Below are positions 9,580-19,032 of a stretch of 64,000 bases of DNA, piece after piece (position 1 is the stretch's first letter; the number at the start of each line of letters is the position of its first letter). A model generated the notes under the pieces. That model did not search any database. It worked only from the letters and a program-made list of their open reading frames with translations, and was not told the DNA's origin. The translations under genes were made by a program, and so were the position numbers. Origin of the DNA: Bacteroidota bacterium (GTDB lineage Bacteria > Bacteroidota > Bacteroidia > AKYH767-A > OLB10); the NCBI GenBank assembly GCA_018268195.1, contig JAFDWZ010000004.1, positions 1 through 64,000 of the forward strand, given 5' to 3'.

Positions 9580-11985
9580 TTAGTTTCTTAAAGGTTTGCC
9601 TGTGGTAAGGATAGACTGAATGCGTTCTAAAGTTTTCTTTTCGCCTAATAATGAAAGAAAAGCTTCTCGCTCCAGATTGAGTAAATATTGTTCAGAAACT
9701 TTTGTAGGCGCACTAAGATTTCCTCCACACATGATATATCCTAATTTAAGTGAAATATGTGCATCGTATTCGCTGATATAATTTGCACATTGCATTGCAT
9801 TGGCTCCAACCTGCACAATCCCCATTCCTTCGCGCCCCAGCACACGAATATCATTTCGCATGATCGGTTTTACATATCCGGCCTCAGCCATTTCGAGTAC
9901 AGCGCGTTTGGCATCGGCAATCAATCTTTTCTTGTTTAGTGTAATTTCATCATGTCCTTTGCGCAGAATATGTAAATCAAATGCTTCGTAAGCAGATGTA
10001 GAAACTTTTGCCTGACCTATAGTTAGAAAATAATCTCTGAATGCATTGGTTTCAATATCTCCTTCCTTTAGCGAATCAGCAAAACGTACGGTAAGTTCTT
10101 TTGTTCCTCCGCCACCGGGAATTAATCCTACTCCAAATTCAACAAGTCCGATATAAGTTTCGGCAGCAGCACATACTTTGTCGGCATGTAAACTCATTTC
10201 GCATCCGCCACCAAGTGTGAGCCCATGTGGAGCTACTACCACCGGAACAGATGAGTAGCGCAATCTCATATTGGTATTCTGAAATGCACGTATGGCATAA
10301 TCCAACTCATCATATTCCTGCTCTACTGCGAGCATAAATATCAGAGCAAGATTTGCTCCTGCCGAAAAATTTGCTCCTTCATTTCCAATTACCAGACCTC
10401 TGTAATTTTTTTCGGCTAATTCAACGGCAGTATTCATTCCCTGCAAAACTTCGCTGCCAATGGTGTTCATTTTTGTCTTAAACTCCAGGTTCAATACACC
10501 ATCACCAATGTCATGAATTGCACATCCTGAATTTTTCCATACAATTTTAGAAGCGTCTGAATTTTTCAGGATGATAAAATTTTCATTACCGGGTACCGGT
10601 TTGTATTTCTTATCGGTGGTGCTGTAGTAGCTTTTCACACCTTTTTCTGTTTTATAAAAAGAAGAAACACCACTATTGAGCATTTCATCAACCCAAGAGG
10701 CAAGTTTAAATCCGTTCTTTTGCATGATGTCTGAAACATTTTTCACACCCAGACAATCCCAAGTTTCAAAAGGTCCTTGTTCCCATCCGAAGCCTGCACA
10801 CATAGCTTCATCAATTTTGTAAAGGTCGTCAGTAATTTCCGGAATACGGAACGACACATAGGAAAACAAACTGAAATACATCAGTCGGTAAAAATCACCG
10901 GCTTTGTCTTTTCCCTGAATTAATATTGGGAGTCGTGCATTAAGGTCGTCAATGGGTTTAGCGGCTTCCAGTGTTTGGAATTTACTTTTAGCACTTGTTT
11001 TATATTCTAAAGTGTCAAGGTCAAGTTCCAGGATTTCAGATTTGCCATCTTTGTTTTTTACTTTCTTATAAAATCCTTGTTTGGTTTTATCGCCAAGCCA
11101 TTTGTTGTCAACCATTTTTTCGATAAACTCAGGTAATTTGAATTTATCGCGTTGTTCATCATTTGGCAGATTTTTCCAAGCATCGTTGGCCACATGCACG
11201 AGTGTATCAAGACCAACCACATCGCTGGTTCGGAATGTTGCTGATTTAGGTCGCCCGATAACAGTACCTGTAAGTTTGTCAATTTCAGAAATTGTTAAGC
11301 CTGTTTGTTTCATAGCATGAAACAATGACATGATACCAAAAACACCAATACGGTTTGCTATAAATGCAGGAGTGTCTTTACACAATACCGTTGTTTTACC
11401 CAGATATCTATCTCCAAAATGTTGCAGAAAATCCAAGACATCAGCATCGGTATCGGGGCCGGGAATTATCTCAAGTAATGGAAGGTAGCGAGGAGGGTTA
11501 AAAAAGTGTGTGCCACAAAAATGTTTTTTAAAATCATCACTTCGTCCTTCAGTCATCAGATGTATGGGTATTCCTGATGTGTTAGAAGTGATGAGTGTTC
11601 CCGGTTTTCTGAGTTGGTCGAGCTGAGCAAAAAGTGATTTCTTGATTTCAAGATTTTCAATAATTACTTCTATTACCCAGTCGCATTGATTGATATCTTT
11701 CAGATTATCGGTAAAGTTTCCGGTATTAATCCGAGAAACAAAACTCTTGTGATAAATGGGTGATGGATTACTTTTTAAAGTTGCCTGCAAGGAGGAATTA
11801 ACAATACGGTTTCGAACTTTGAAATCGTCCAGTGTAAGTCCTGCTTTTTTCTCGTCATCGTTTAGTTCTTTAGGAGCAATATCCAATAACATCACCTTAA
11901 ATCCTGCATTTGCAAAGTGGCATGCTATACGTGAGCCCATAATGCCGGAACCTAATACTGCTACTGATTGAATGGTTCTTTTCAT
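9580..11985 (-). CDS. fadN: 3-hydroxyacyl-CoA dehydrogenase / enoyl-CoA hydratase (FadN type)
   Basis: An 801-residue bifunctional beta-oxidation enzyme with the FadN order: NAD-binding dehydrogenase first (GSGIMG at 12-17, SNTSGIPI near 135, HFFNPPRYLPLLEII near 165), dehydrogenase C-terminal domains to about 420, and a crotonase-fold hydratase domain at ~490-690 (GANFSAGANLALIF, HGLTLGGGCEMSLHAD, EFGVGLIPGGGG). E. coli FadB has the reverse order. It hydrates enoyl-CoA and oxidises the hydroxy product. The start at ATG 11985 is supported by a TTG-19 bp-TAggTTTG promoter just upstream. The thiolase partner is two genes downstream. Confidence 0.95.
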   Translation of the reverse strand: MKRTIQSVAVLGSGIMGSRIACHFANAGFKVMLLDIAPKELNDDEKKAGLTLDDFKVRNRIVNSSLQATLKSNPSPIYHKSFVSRINTGNFTDNLKDINQCDWVIEVIIENLEIKKSLFAQLDQLRKPGTLITSNTSGIPIHLMTEGRSDDFKKHFCGTHFFNPPRYLPLLEIIPGPDTDADVLDFLQHFGDRYLGKTTVLCKDTPAFIANRIGVFGIMSLFHAMKQTGLTISEIDKLTGTVIGRPKSATFRTSDVVGLDTLVHVANDAWKNLPNDEQRDKFKLPEFIEKMVDNKWLGDKTKQGFYKKVKNKDGKSEILELDLDTLEYKTSAKSKFQTLEAAKPIDDLNARLPILIQGKDKAGDFYRLMYFSLFSYVSFRIPEITDDLYKIDEAMCAGFGWEQGPFETWDCLGVKNVSDIMQKNGFKLASWVDEMLNSGVSSFYKTEKGVKSYYSTTDKKYKPVPGNENFIILKNSDASKIVWKNSGCAIHDIGDGVLNLEFKTKMNTIGSEVLQGMNTAVELAEKNYRGLVIGNEGANFSAGANLALIFMLAVEQEYDELDYAIRAFQNTNMRLRYSSVPVVVAPHGLTLGGGCEMSLHADKVCAAAETYIGLVEFGVGLIPGGGGTKELTVRFADSLKEGDIETNAFRDYFLTIGQAKVSTSAYEAFDLHILRKGHDEITLNKKRLIADAKRAVLEMAEAGYVKPIMRNDIRVLGREGMGIVQVGANAMQCANYISEYDAHISLKLGYIMCGGNLSAPTKVSEQYLLNLEREAFLSLLGEKKTLERIQSILTTGKPLRN

Positions 11986-12014
11986 AAGAAAAATATCAAT
12001 AATTGTTAAACAGC

Positions 12015-12044
12015 CAAACCTAATAAATTTGACTTAATGAACAA
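12015..12044 (-). promoter_or_regulatory. Promoter of fadN
   Basis: On the minus strand TTG (12044-12042) is followed after 19 bp by TAGGTTTG (12022-12015), a full match to the Bacteroidota TTG/TAnnTTTG promoter with proper spacing. It ends 30 nt before the fadN ATG. Confidence 0.65.
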
Positions 12045-12108
12045 TCATCGTGTAAGGAAAGTTATAAAAAGTCAGGAATAAAATTATACGAGGTGTTAAA
12101 ACCACTTA

Positions 12109-12612
12109 TTAGGTGTAGGTAATTTCTTTAGGCTGACAGTAGGTGAGTAGTTTACATGATTCAGGTTCAATATCGTTCCAATGGAGAGCGTTGGTTTCAA
12201 TTATGGCAAAGGCGCTGGTATTGAAATGAATGTGGCTTTGAGAAGTAAGAAGTTTTACCAATCGTTCAGCACCCGGATTGTGTGTAAACATGGCTACAGA
12301 CTGATATTGTTCAGAAAGGTTTTTGATTACTTGCAATAAGTCATTAGAACCGGCCATGTACATCTTTTTTTCCAGCAAGATATTGTTTAATGAATAATTA
12401 ATCTGTCGGGCAAAAATTATTGCAGTAGAATATGCACGTACAGCAGGGCTGGAAATAAACAAGTCAATCTGTTTAGTATACTCTTTGAGCAAACTACTCA
12501 TTTTGTCACTTTCCAAACAACCTTTTTCAAGAAGGGGTCTGTCTAAATCACTGATGCGTGAAAATTCACGACTTGCTTTTCCATGGCGTATAAGATAAAT
12601 AGTTTTCGGCAT
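12109..12612 (-). CDS. sixA: SixA-type histidine phosphatase
   Basis: At 167 residues this is a minimal histidine phosphatase. The RHG motif is at the N-terminus (LIRHGKASREF, catalytic His10), a second conserved Arg sits in SSPAVRAYSTA, and a second His in MFTHNPGAERL. SixA removes phosphate from phosphohistidine, for example on phosphotransfer proteins; the partner here is unknown. The gene stands alone with a 124 bp gap upstream to fadN's 5' region on one side and 114 bp to the GNAT gene on the other. Confidence 0.88.
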   Translation of the reverse strand: MPKTIYLIRHGKASREFSRISDLDRPLLEKGCLESDKMSSLLKEYTKQIDLFISSPAVRAYSTAIIFARQINYSLNNILLEKKMYMAGSNDLLQVIKNLSEQYQSVAMFTHNPGAERLVKLLTSQSHIHFNTSAFAIIETNALHWNDIEPESCKLLTYCQPKEITYT

Positions 12613-12726
12613 AATTTACTTCACATAGGATTATAAAATAATAGATTCAGTGTTGCAATTTTACACAATGAATTATTACGAAGCAAAAAAAATACCAAAA
12701 ATTAAGATTTCAACAACTGAGAAAAA

Positions 12727-13206
12727 TCAGCCAACTAATACTTTACTCATGGCATAATGTTGAATCAGGTTAAACAGAAGATGAGTTTTTTCAATCAATT
12801 TATATCCGTTTCGCTCATAAAAAGGGACTGCATTTTCACGAGCTTGCAGGAAAATCTTTGAAATATTATTTTGAGTGCAGATATCTTCGGCATGTTTTAA
12901 CATGATATCGCCAAGCCGGTGATTTCGCCATTGTTCTGTAATTCCAAAAAAACGGATTTGAGCTTCTGTTTCGGTGTTAAAATGCAGTCTGCAAATTCCA
13001 ATCATTTCATAGTCGTGTATCAGGCAATAGTGTAACGCTGTTGCATCATCATCCACACGTACGCTCGATGCGGGCTGATTCCAGGGTTTGCGCAAAATTT
13101 CATAACGCAGGTTATAATAAGCATCCCATTCATCATTTGTTTCAGGAATCCCCAGTTTAAATACCGTATTCAGATTGCTGTTGTAATATTCCGATAAAAT
13201 TTTCAT
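12727..13206 (-). CDS. GNAT-family N-acetyltransferase
   Basis: The 159 residues carry the GNAT core: strand IGICRLHF, strand AQIRFFGI, the acetyl-CoA loop and helix WRNHRLGDIMLKHAE near 105, and the C-terminal IFLQARENAVPFYERNGYK. The substrate is unknown. The loop NHRLGD is a weak version of the usual Q/RxxGxG/A. The start is 21 bp after the stop of the large T9SS gene on the same strand, so the two are probably co-transcribed, though no functional link is evident. Confidence 0.88.
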   Translation of the reverse strand: MKILSEYYNSNLNTVFKLGIPETNDEWDAYYNLRYEILRKPWNQPASSVRVDDDATALHYCLIHDYEMIGICRLHFNTETEAQIRFFGITEQWRNHRLGDIMLKHAEDICTQNNISKIFLQARENAVPFYERNGYKLIEKTHLLFNLIQHYAMSKVLVG

Positions 13207-13227
13207 GAGCCTTTACAAGGCTAATTG

Positions 13228-16017
13228 TTAGTAATAAATACGTTTGTTCAGCACCGAATCAGCGGTTTGAACAGAGATGAAATAAACCCCATTGGCAAGA
13301 AGGGAAGCATCAATTTTCAGTGTTTGGGATTTAAAAGGTATCTGTCTGATTAACTTGCCACTTGCATCCGTAAGTCTAAGGTTATAGCTGGTCACTGCAT
13401 CAGCATTCATCTGAACAATGATTTGTTGGTTTTGTCTGTCGGGAATCACAATAAAATCTTTTATGTCATTGCTATACCTCACGGCTGTCATTGCTTTTTC
13501 AACTGTGGTTCCGTCAAAATCTGTTTGGAATAATTTATAGTAGTTGATTCCGGGAGCAGGGTGTTCATCATTGAGGTAATAAATGCTGTAATTGTTTGTT
13601 GTTCCCGCACCACTTACTCTTGCCAAATCAGAATATGTTTGCCCATTTAATGATTTTTGAATTGTAAAATAATCATTGTTTTTTTCGGAAGAAGTAACCC
13701 AATGCAATTGTATGTAGTCACTTTGTCGCTTACCATCAAAGTTTATTAATTCAACAGGTAATGGATTTCCGGGGTAAGGTATTACGGATGCTAAAGTTAC
13801 AGGTCCAAAGTCGGCAGTAGAATCAGAAGTAATGGTTCCGGCAGCAACGCTACCTGTAGTTCCTGTGTTGCCAAGGTTATCCCATGAACCACCATTAAAA
13901 CGTGCAACGCGCAGGTCGGGAAGGCTGGTAACACCACCACTGTTGCCATCCCAATATAGTGTCACTTTTCTTTTACCTGTTCCGGCATTATTGCTCATAT
14001 ACCAGTACTCCATTCGGCTTACATGTTTGAGAGGAGCGTTTACAATATTGTTGTAAACAACAGTTGGGTTTACGTGGAAATACTCAGTAGTATAAGAGTC
14101 TAATGACTTGCCTGTAATTTCAACGCTATCAACTGCGAATGAACCGTTAGTATTTTGTGTAGCTCCGGTTTGATTGTTGTCATTTATCCAACGGAATGCA
14201 ATACGTAGATTTGAAAGGTTGTTACAGGTTGCAGGTAATGGTATTCCAGTAAACATAGCCCATTTTTTTAAGAGCGTACATCCCCCTGCAGAACTTGATC
14301 TTCCTATGTTTAGAAACGTATTCCAAGTAATTCCGTTATCAAGGCTGTATTCCAGAATAGCTTTGTCAGGGCTTGATGCAGGGGACTTAAAATCACCCAC
14401 ATTAATATATTTGAATTTAATATTAAGATTAGTTTTTCCCAAGGTGTTGATGGGTGGAGAAATAGCTCTTACATTTGTTGTTGGGTCAGTTCCTGATAGT
14501 GCACTTGAAATTGTATCGTACACTGCTCCGCAATCACCTGTAGGGCAAATGGTACAAGAAGCGCAAGGCGAAGTGCTGATATGCAATGTTGCATCACCAC
14601 CAGTGGCGCATCCTCCCGCACAGCTATTTATAGGACGGTTGGCTTCAGCACAACTCACATAAAATTTATTTGGCCTGTTGCCATTGGGCCCGGCATCTTC
14701 TGTTGTCCAAGTGCCATTGATACCTGTATAACCATTGGCATCACAAAGTGCAGAACATCCGTTGTTAAAATTTTCATACCAAATAACTCCTGAATCAGCG
14801 GGTGCAGCTGAAGCTGATATTCCTGCAGGTTGCACATCGCCACCTTTACCAACAGGAAATACAAACCCTTCGCTTCCATATTTAAGGCAGGGGCCTTCCA
14901 CATAACTATTGTTATTGGAAACGGTACTAACAGTTGCACCGGTATTTATGGCTAATAAATTAGCGGCACTTGTATAAACTATTCCTGTGGTGAAATTAAC
15001 CAAACTATCAACTAGTAAAGTTCGGTTCAATGTCACATTAGCAGGTAGTGTTTTAGCAATGGTAAGTGTAAAAATACTGAATTTACCACTACCCCAGACG
15101 GTTGAATTTCCCGTACCTGCAAACTGCAAAATTCTTGCGTCAGAGGCATCATAAGTCCATGTGCCATCCATGTACAAATCGCCCCAAATTTCAGTGCCCG
15201 TACCCGTGTTGTTATAAACATTGCCTGTTCTTACAATCATATCTCCTCTTACCTGTACTCCGATTAAAGAATTAAGATCGTCACTTGTAAAATCAACGTA
15301 ATTAGTGCCTGCACCGCCAATATCAAAATTGCCTTTGATAATGGGGTAGCTTACCGATCCATTAAAATAAGAACTTGCGCTTCCTGAAGTAATAAATTTT
15401 GTTGAAGTATAATTCTCGTAAATAAAATTTGGATAATAGGCTTGTGTACCACCATTGGTAGTACTTATAGCAGGATTTAAAGTGCCCACCTTTCTGACAA
15501 TCCAATTGGCATTGGCAGGGATATTTATAATTCCTGACTGGTAATTTGATTGCCAGTTGTTGGATGATGATGCGGTATATTTAATAAAATTTGCTCCCCC
15601 ACTTATTTTCCAGGTAGCACCGGCATTGAAACTAATACTCGAAGCTCCGTATAGAGAGTCAACAAAAGTTCCATTAATGATTAAGTCAGTTCCTGTACCA
15701 TTATTGATAGTGACAGTGGCATTGGTTTTAGCTGATAAAGTAGCTCCCGGATCTATAACTACTTCATCCATAGTGAGAGTCGCTACTATTAATACCCAAT
15801 GTCCGGTCTGAATGGTAATAGTCTGATCAGCTGATGAGGGAGCCGAAGCCGCAGGTGCCCAAGGCCCACCGGCTGCAACGCTGCTTTCCCAAGTAGATGC
15901 AACATTCCAATTGCCTGACTGGGCTGAACGGTAATAGAGCGCATTGGCTTTACTAGAAACAAAAGCAATTGCTGCACTAAGAAAAATAAACTTTAAAATA
16001 AAGTTATTGTTTGGCAT
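13228..16017 (-). CDS. Large T9SS type A sorting-domain surface protein
   Basis: Starting at ATG 16017 the protein has 929 residues and a proper signal peptide (MPNNNFILKFIFLSAAIAFVSSKANA). An upstream in-frame start at 16083 would overlap a TAcaTTTG promoter box and is rejected. The mature N-terminus (YYRSAQSGNWNVASTWES) opens a long beta-rich, Asn/Thr/Gly-rich region that resembles secreted beta-helix proteins. A Cys-rich block near residues 440-520 holds more than ten cysteines. It is followed by a jelly-roll-like domain (LEYSLDNGITWNTFLNIG) and a C-terminal T9SS sorting domain (VTSYNLRLTDASGKLI, NGVYFISV). It should be exported by type IX secretion. Ligand or enzyme activity cannot be told. 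Confidence 0.88.
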   Translation of the reverse strand: MPNNNFILKFIFLSAAIAFVSSKANALYYRSAQSGNWNVASTWESSVAAGGPWAPAASAPSSADQTITIQTGHWVLIVATLTMDEVVIDPGATLSAKTNATVTINNGTGTDLIINGTFVDSLYGASSISFNAGATWKISGGANFIKYTASSSNNWQSNYQSGIINIPANANWIVRKVGTLNPAISTTNGGTQAYYPNFIYENYTSTKFITSGSASSYFNGSVSYPIIKGNFDIGGAGTNYVDFTSDDLNSLIGVQVRGDMIVRTGNVYNNTGTGTEIWGDLYMDGTWTYDASDARILQFAGTGNSTVWGSGKFSIFTLTIAKTLPANVTLNRTLLVDSLVNFTTGIVYTSAANLLAINTGATVSTVSNNNSYVEGPCLKYGSEGFVFPVGKGGDVQPAGISASAAPADSGVIWYENFNNGCSALCDANGYTGINGTWTTEDAGPNGNRPNKFYVSCAEANRPINSCAGGCATGGDATLHISTSPCASCTICPTGDCGAVYDTISSALSGTDPTTNVRAISPPINTLGKTNLNIKFKYINVGDFKSPASSPDKAILEYSLDNGITWNTFLNIGRSSSAGGCTLLKKWAMFTGIPLPATCNNLSNLRIAFRWINDNNQTGATQNTNGSFAVDSVEITGKSLDSYTTEYFHVNPTVVYNNIVNAPLKHVSRMEYWYMSNNAGTGKRKVTLYWDGNSGGVTSLPDLRVARFNGGSWDNLGNTGTTGSVAAGTITSDSTADFGPVTLASVIPYPGNPLPVELINFDGKRQSDYIQLHWVTSSEKNNDYFTIQKSLNGQTYSDLARVSGAGTTNNYSIYYLNDEHPAPGINYYKLFQTDFDGTTVEKAMTAVRYSNDIKDFIVIPDRQNQQIIVQMNADAVTSYNLRLTDASGKLIRQIPFKSQTLKIDASLLANGVYFISVQTADSVLNKRIYY

Positions 16018-16042
16018 CTGTAGGAACTGATTCTTTAATGTG

Positions 16043-16050
16043 CAAATGTA
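16043..16050 (-). promoter_or_regulatory. Minus-7 box upstream of the large T9SS gene
   Basis: TACATTTG on the minus strand matches TAnnTTTG and lies 26 nt before ATG 16017. Its position inside the longer alternative frame is the main reason to prefer the internal start. Confidence 0.5.
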
Positions 16051-16167
16051 TAATATTGGTAGTAAAAACAGTATAAGTTTCAATTAAATTTGAGTTACAA
16101 AAGTCACATATGTTTAAAGAATTTGTTTGAGGTCATATAATCAACCTATAATTCCAATACCTATGAT

Positions 16168-16175
16168 TACCTTTG
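16168..16175 (+). promoter_or_regulatory. Minus-7 box upstream of fur
   Basis: TACCTTTG, a full TAnnTTTG match, lies 21 nt before the fur ATG. No TTG is seen at the matching minus-33 distance. Confidence 0.5.
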
Positions 16176-16195
16176 CACCGCATTTTAGATTATAA

Positions 16196-16678
16196 ATGAA
16201 AGAGAACAGAGAACTTGAAACAGTTCGTAATATTTTTACTGCATATATGAAGAAGAGTGGGTTGCGTAAAACACCGGAGCGCTATGCAGTTCTTGATGAA
16301 ATTTATATGATGGAAGGGCATTTTAACGTAGATATGTTGTTTACCCGATTGCAAAAACGAAAAATAAGGGTCAGCAGGGCTACGGTGTATAACACAATTG
16401 AACATTTGCTCACTTGCGATTTGGTAACCAAACATCAGTTTGGAAAAACCATCTTCATGTATGAAAAATCGTTGGCCTACAAACAACATGACCACCTGAT
16501 TTGCGGTGATTGTGAAAAAGTATTTGAATTTTGTGACCCGCGGATTTATCTGGTGCAGACAACCGTGGAGAAACTCATGAATTTTACCATTACCCAACAT
16601 TCACTGAATTTCTTTGGCAAGTGCAACAAACTCAGTCAAACCGGTAATTGCGAACATTTAAAAAAGATTAAAAAATGA
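16196..16678 (+). CDS. fur: Fur-family metal-responsive transcriptional regulator
   Basis: 160 residues with a winged-helix DNA-binding domain (GLRKTPERYAVLDEIY, VSRATVYNTIEHL) and a C-terminal dimer/metal domain carrying HDHLICGDCEKVFEF and ITQHSLNFFGKC. The CGDC pair and later cysteines suggest a structural zinc site. Fur, Zur and PerR cannot be separated confidently by sequence alone. The stop codon overlaps the ATG of the following STAS gene (ATGA), so the two are translationally coupled, an unusual pairing. Confidence 0.92.
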   Translation: MKENRELETVRNIFTAYMKKSGLRKTPERYAVLDEIYMMEGHFNVDMLFTRLQKRKIRVSRATVYNTIEHLLTCDLVTKHQFGKTIFMYEKSLAYKQHDHLICGDCEKVFEFCDPRIYLVQTTVEKLMNFTITQHSLNFFGKCNKLSQTGNCEHLKKIKK

Positions 16679-17016
16679 CTTTTAATTTTACAACAACAGA
16701 AAAAGGGAAATACTGTATTATCAAGCTTTCGGGAAATCTGATGGAAAAGGCACAGGCAAACGAATTGTTAGACGAAGTTAATACTTGCATTTTGCGCGAC
16801 ATCAAATCATTTATTATTGACTTCAGTGATTTTCAGTTTATGAATAGCAGCGGATTAACAGTAATGCTGAATATACTTACCAAATCCAGAAAAGCAGGAG
16901 GGGAAACCATCATCTGTAATGTCAATAAAAAATTGAAAGAAGTGTTTTCAGTGACGCGATTGACCGATGTGTTTGAAATAGCAGATAGCGAACAGGCAGC
17001 GGAAGCAGCCATTTAA
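16675..17016 (+). CDS. STAS-domain anti-sigma-factor antagonist-like protein
   Basis: The 113-residue protein is a lone STAS domain of the SpoIIAA/RsbV type: strand KYCIIKLSGNLM, strand SFIIDFSDFQFMNSSGLTVML, helix, then IICNVNKKLKEVF and LTDVFEI. The Ser in the NSSGL loop matches the residue that is phosphorylated in SpoIIAA-type antagonists. It starts inside the last codons of fur and precedes purA by 9 bp. No anti-sigma kinase gene is in the window, so its partner is unknown. Confidence 0.9.
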   Translation: MTFNFTTTEKGKYCIIKLSGNLMEKAQANELLDEVNTCILRDIKSFIIDFSDFQFMNSSGLTVMLNILTKSRKAGGETIICNVNKKLKEVFSVTRLTDVFEIADSEQAAEAAI

Positions 17017-17025
17017 AAAAAATTG

Positions 17026-18291
17026 ATGAAAGTAGATGTATTATTAGGCCTTCAATGGGGCGATGAAGGTAAAGGAAAACTGATTGATGTACTTGCCCCT
17101 GATTATGATGTGATAGCCCGCTTTCAGGGTGGCCCCAATGCCGGGCATACGCTTGAATTTGATGGCATCAAACATGTGCTTCATACCATCCCGTCAGGAA
17201 TCTTTCGCGATGGGAAGATGAACATTATAGGTAATGGTGTAGTTATTGACCCCGTAGTATTTAAGAAAGAAGTAGATGCACTCATGAAACTGGGTGTGGA
17301 TGTAAAGAAAAGATTATGGGTGTCGCGTAAAGCACATCTTATATTGCCTACTCATAGGCTTTTGGATGCAGCGTCAGAAGCCATGAAAGGCAAAACTAAA
17401 ATAGGGTCAACATTAAAAGGTATAGGACCGGCCTATATGGATAAAACCGGACGAAATGGTATTCGTGTTGGTGATATTGAGCGACCCGATTTTAAAGAAG
17501 CTTTAGGCGTATTATTGAAAAAACATGCAGAACTGCTTGCTTTTTATAATCATCCAAGTGTTACATCCGAAGAACTGGAAACATGGATGGCAAGTGTTGA
17601 AACCTTGAAGCAAATGACCCTTATTGACGGAGAGTATGAAGTAAACCAACTTATCTCTCAGGGTAAACGTATTCTTGCTGAAGGAGCACAAGGTTCATTG
17701 CTGGATATTGACTTCGGCTCTTATCCTTATGTAACTTCGAGCAATACGGTTACAGCAGGCGCCTGTACAGGGCTTGGTATTTCGCCAGCATTGATAGGTG
17801 AGGTTTTTGGAGTGTTTAAAGCCTATTGTACTCGGGTGGGTAGCGGCCCTTTTCCAACTGAACTGGAAGATGAAACCGGAGAAAGAATGCGCAAAAACGG
17901 AAATGAATTTGGAAGCACTACCGGCCGCCCGAGAAGATGTGGCTGGCTTGACCTGCCTGCATTGAAATATGCGGTGATGCTCAATGGTGTCACCAAACTC
18001 ATTATGATGAAACCTGACGTGCTCAGCGGATTTGACGAGTTAAAAGTGTGTCATCAGTATCTGGTTAACGGTATGTCACAAAAAAGAATTCCATATAATA
18101 TTGTCAATGATGTTCCCACACCGGAGTACATCACTTGCAAAGGATGGCATACAGATATTTCAAAACTAAAATCCTATAATGAACGTCCTGCTGAATTGCA
18201 TCATTATGTTGAGTTAATTGAAAAAGAGATGCAGGTACCTGTGACTATTGTATCAGTAGGCCCTGACAGAACACAGACTTTAATTCGATAA
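17026..18291 (+). CDS. purA: Adenylosuccinate synthetase
   Basis: 421 residues, normal length. The nucleotide and IMP sites are clear: GLQWGDEGKGKLID at the N-terminus, GPNAGHT near 38, GTTGRPRRCGWLD-like GSTTGRPRRCGWLD near 300. It joins IMP and aspartate using GTP in the branch to AMP. ATG 17026 is used; a TTG one codon upstream is less likely. It is the third gene of the fur-STAS-purA run. Confidence 0.97.
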   Translation: MKVDVLLGLQWGDEGKGKLIDVLAPDYDVIARFQGGPNAGHTLEFDGIKHVLHTIPSGIFRDGKMNIIGNGVVIDPVVFKKEVDALMKLGVDVKKRLWVSRKAHLILPTHRLLDAASEAMKGKTKIGSTLKGIGPAYMDKTGRNGIRVGDIERPDFKEALGVLLKKHAELLAFYNHPSVTSEELETWMASVETLKQMTLIDGEYEVNQLISQGKRILAEGAQGSLLDIDFGSYPYVTSSNTVTAGACTGLGISPALIGEVFGVFKAYCTRVGSGPFPTELEDETGERMRKNGNEFGSTTGRPRRCGWLDLPALKYAVMLNGVTKLIMMKPDVLSGFDELKVCHQYLVNGMSQKRIPYNIVNDVPTPEYITCKGWHTDISKLKSYNERPAELHHYVELIEKEMQVPVTIVSVGPDRTQTLIR

Positions 18292-18301
18292 TTTCAGGTA
18301 T

Positions 18302-19018
18302 ATGAAAAAGTTATTCATAGCTTTATTATTCGTAAGTACTCAGTTGCATGCGCAACAATTATCCGTAGAAAACAAACCTGTACTTAATGAAGACGGTAAG
18401 ATGGTGGACGCCTGGGTTGCACATTTGGATCAGGATCAGAGCTACTGTATGAATACCTACAGCGAATTCATGCGTAAAAATTTTGACTATCGTACCGGAA
18501 GACGTGCCAAAAATATTTTGTCGGTTGACAAAAAAACCTTTGGTGAAATATCCAGTCTGCGCATTGATCAACGCGCAATATTCTGGCCTGAGTCAAATGG
18601 TACAGCCGTTGCTTTTCAATTCAGTCCCGGATATGATATTCATTTCGGAAATGAGCTTTACAAAGATGAATTTAACAAAGCCGAAACACTCGTTAAAAAC
18701 TATGTTCGCTTTCACTACAAATATTTTTACGATGAGAAAATAAAAGACCTCAATTCAAAAATTAAGAGTAAGCAGAAGAGCATCAGCAACAACGAAGCAA
18801 GAATCAGTAAAAACGAAAAAACCATAGCGCAGAACAATGAAGATATTTCTGCCAATGCAGAAGGAGCCGAAAAATTGCGTGACAAAAACTCCAAACTTGA
18901 AAAAGAAAATGATAGTATGCATTCAGAGAATGACAAACTGAAATCGGAGATTTCAGGATTAGAAGACGAAGTTTCAAAAGCCACTGAAAGTTTAAAAACA
19001 GCAGAAGCATTTAATTAA
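18302..19018 (+). CDS. Secreted coiled-coil protein of unknown function
   Basis: The 238 residues begin with a short Sec signal peptide (MKKLFIALLFVSTQLHAQQ). Residues ~20-140 form a globular domain with many aromatic residues (YCMNTYSEFMRKNFDY, AIFWPESNGTAVAFQF). Residues ~145-235 are a long Lys/Glu/Asn/Ser-rich coiled coil (SKQKSISNNEARISKNEK, EKENDSMHSENDKL). It sits 10 bp after purA, so it is likely co-transcribed with it. I do not recognise the family. Confidence 0.8.
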   Translation: MKKLFIALLFVSTQLHAQQLSVENKPVLNEDGKMVDAWVAHLDQDQSYCMNTYSEFMRKNFDYRTGRRAKNILSVDKKTFGEISSLRIDQRAIFWPESNGTAVAFQFSPGYDIHFGNELYKDEFNKAETLVKNYVRFHYKYFYDEKIKDLNSKIKSKQKSISNNEARISKNEKTIAQNNEDISANAEGAEKLRDKNSKLEKENDSMHSENDKLKSEISGLEDEVSKATESLKTAEAFN

Positions 19019-19032
19019 TTGAAAAAATAAAT

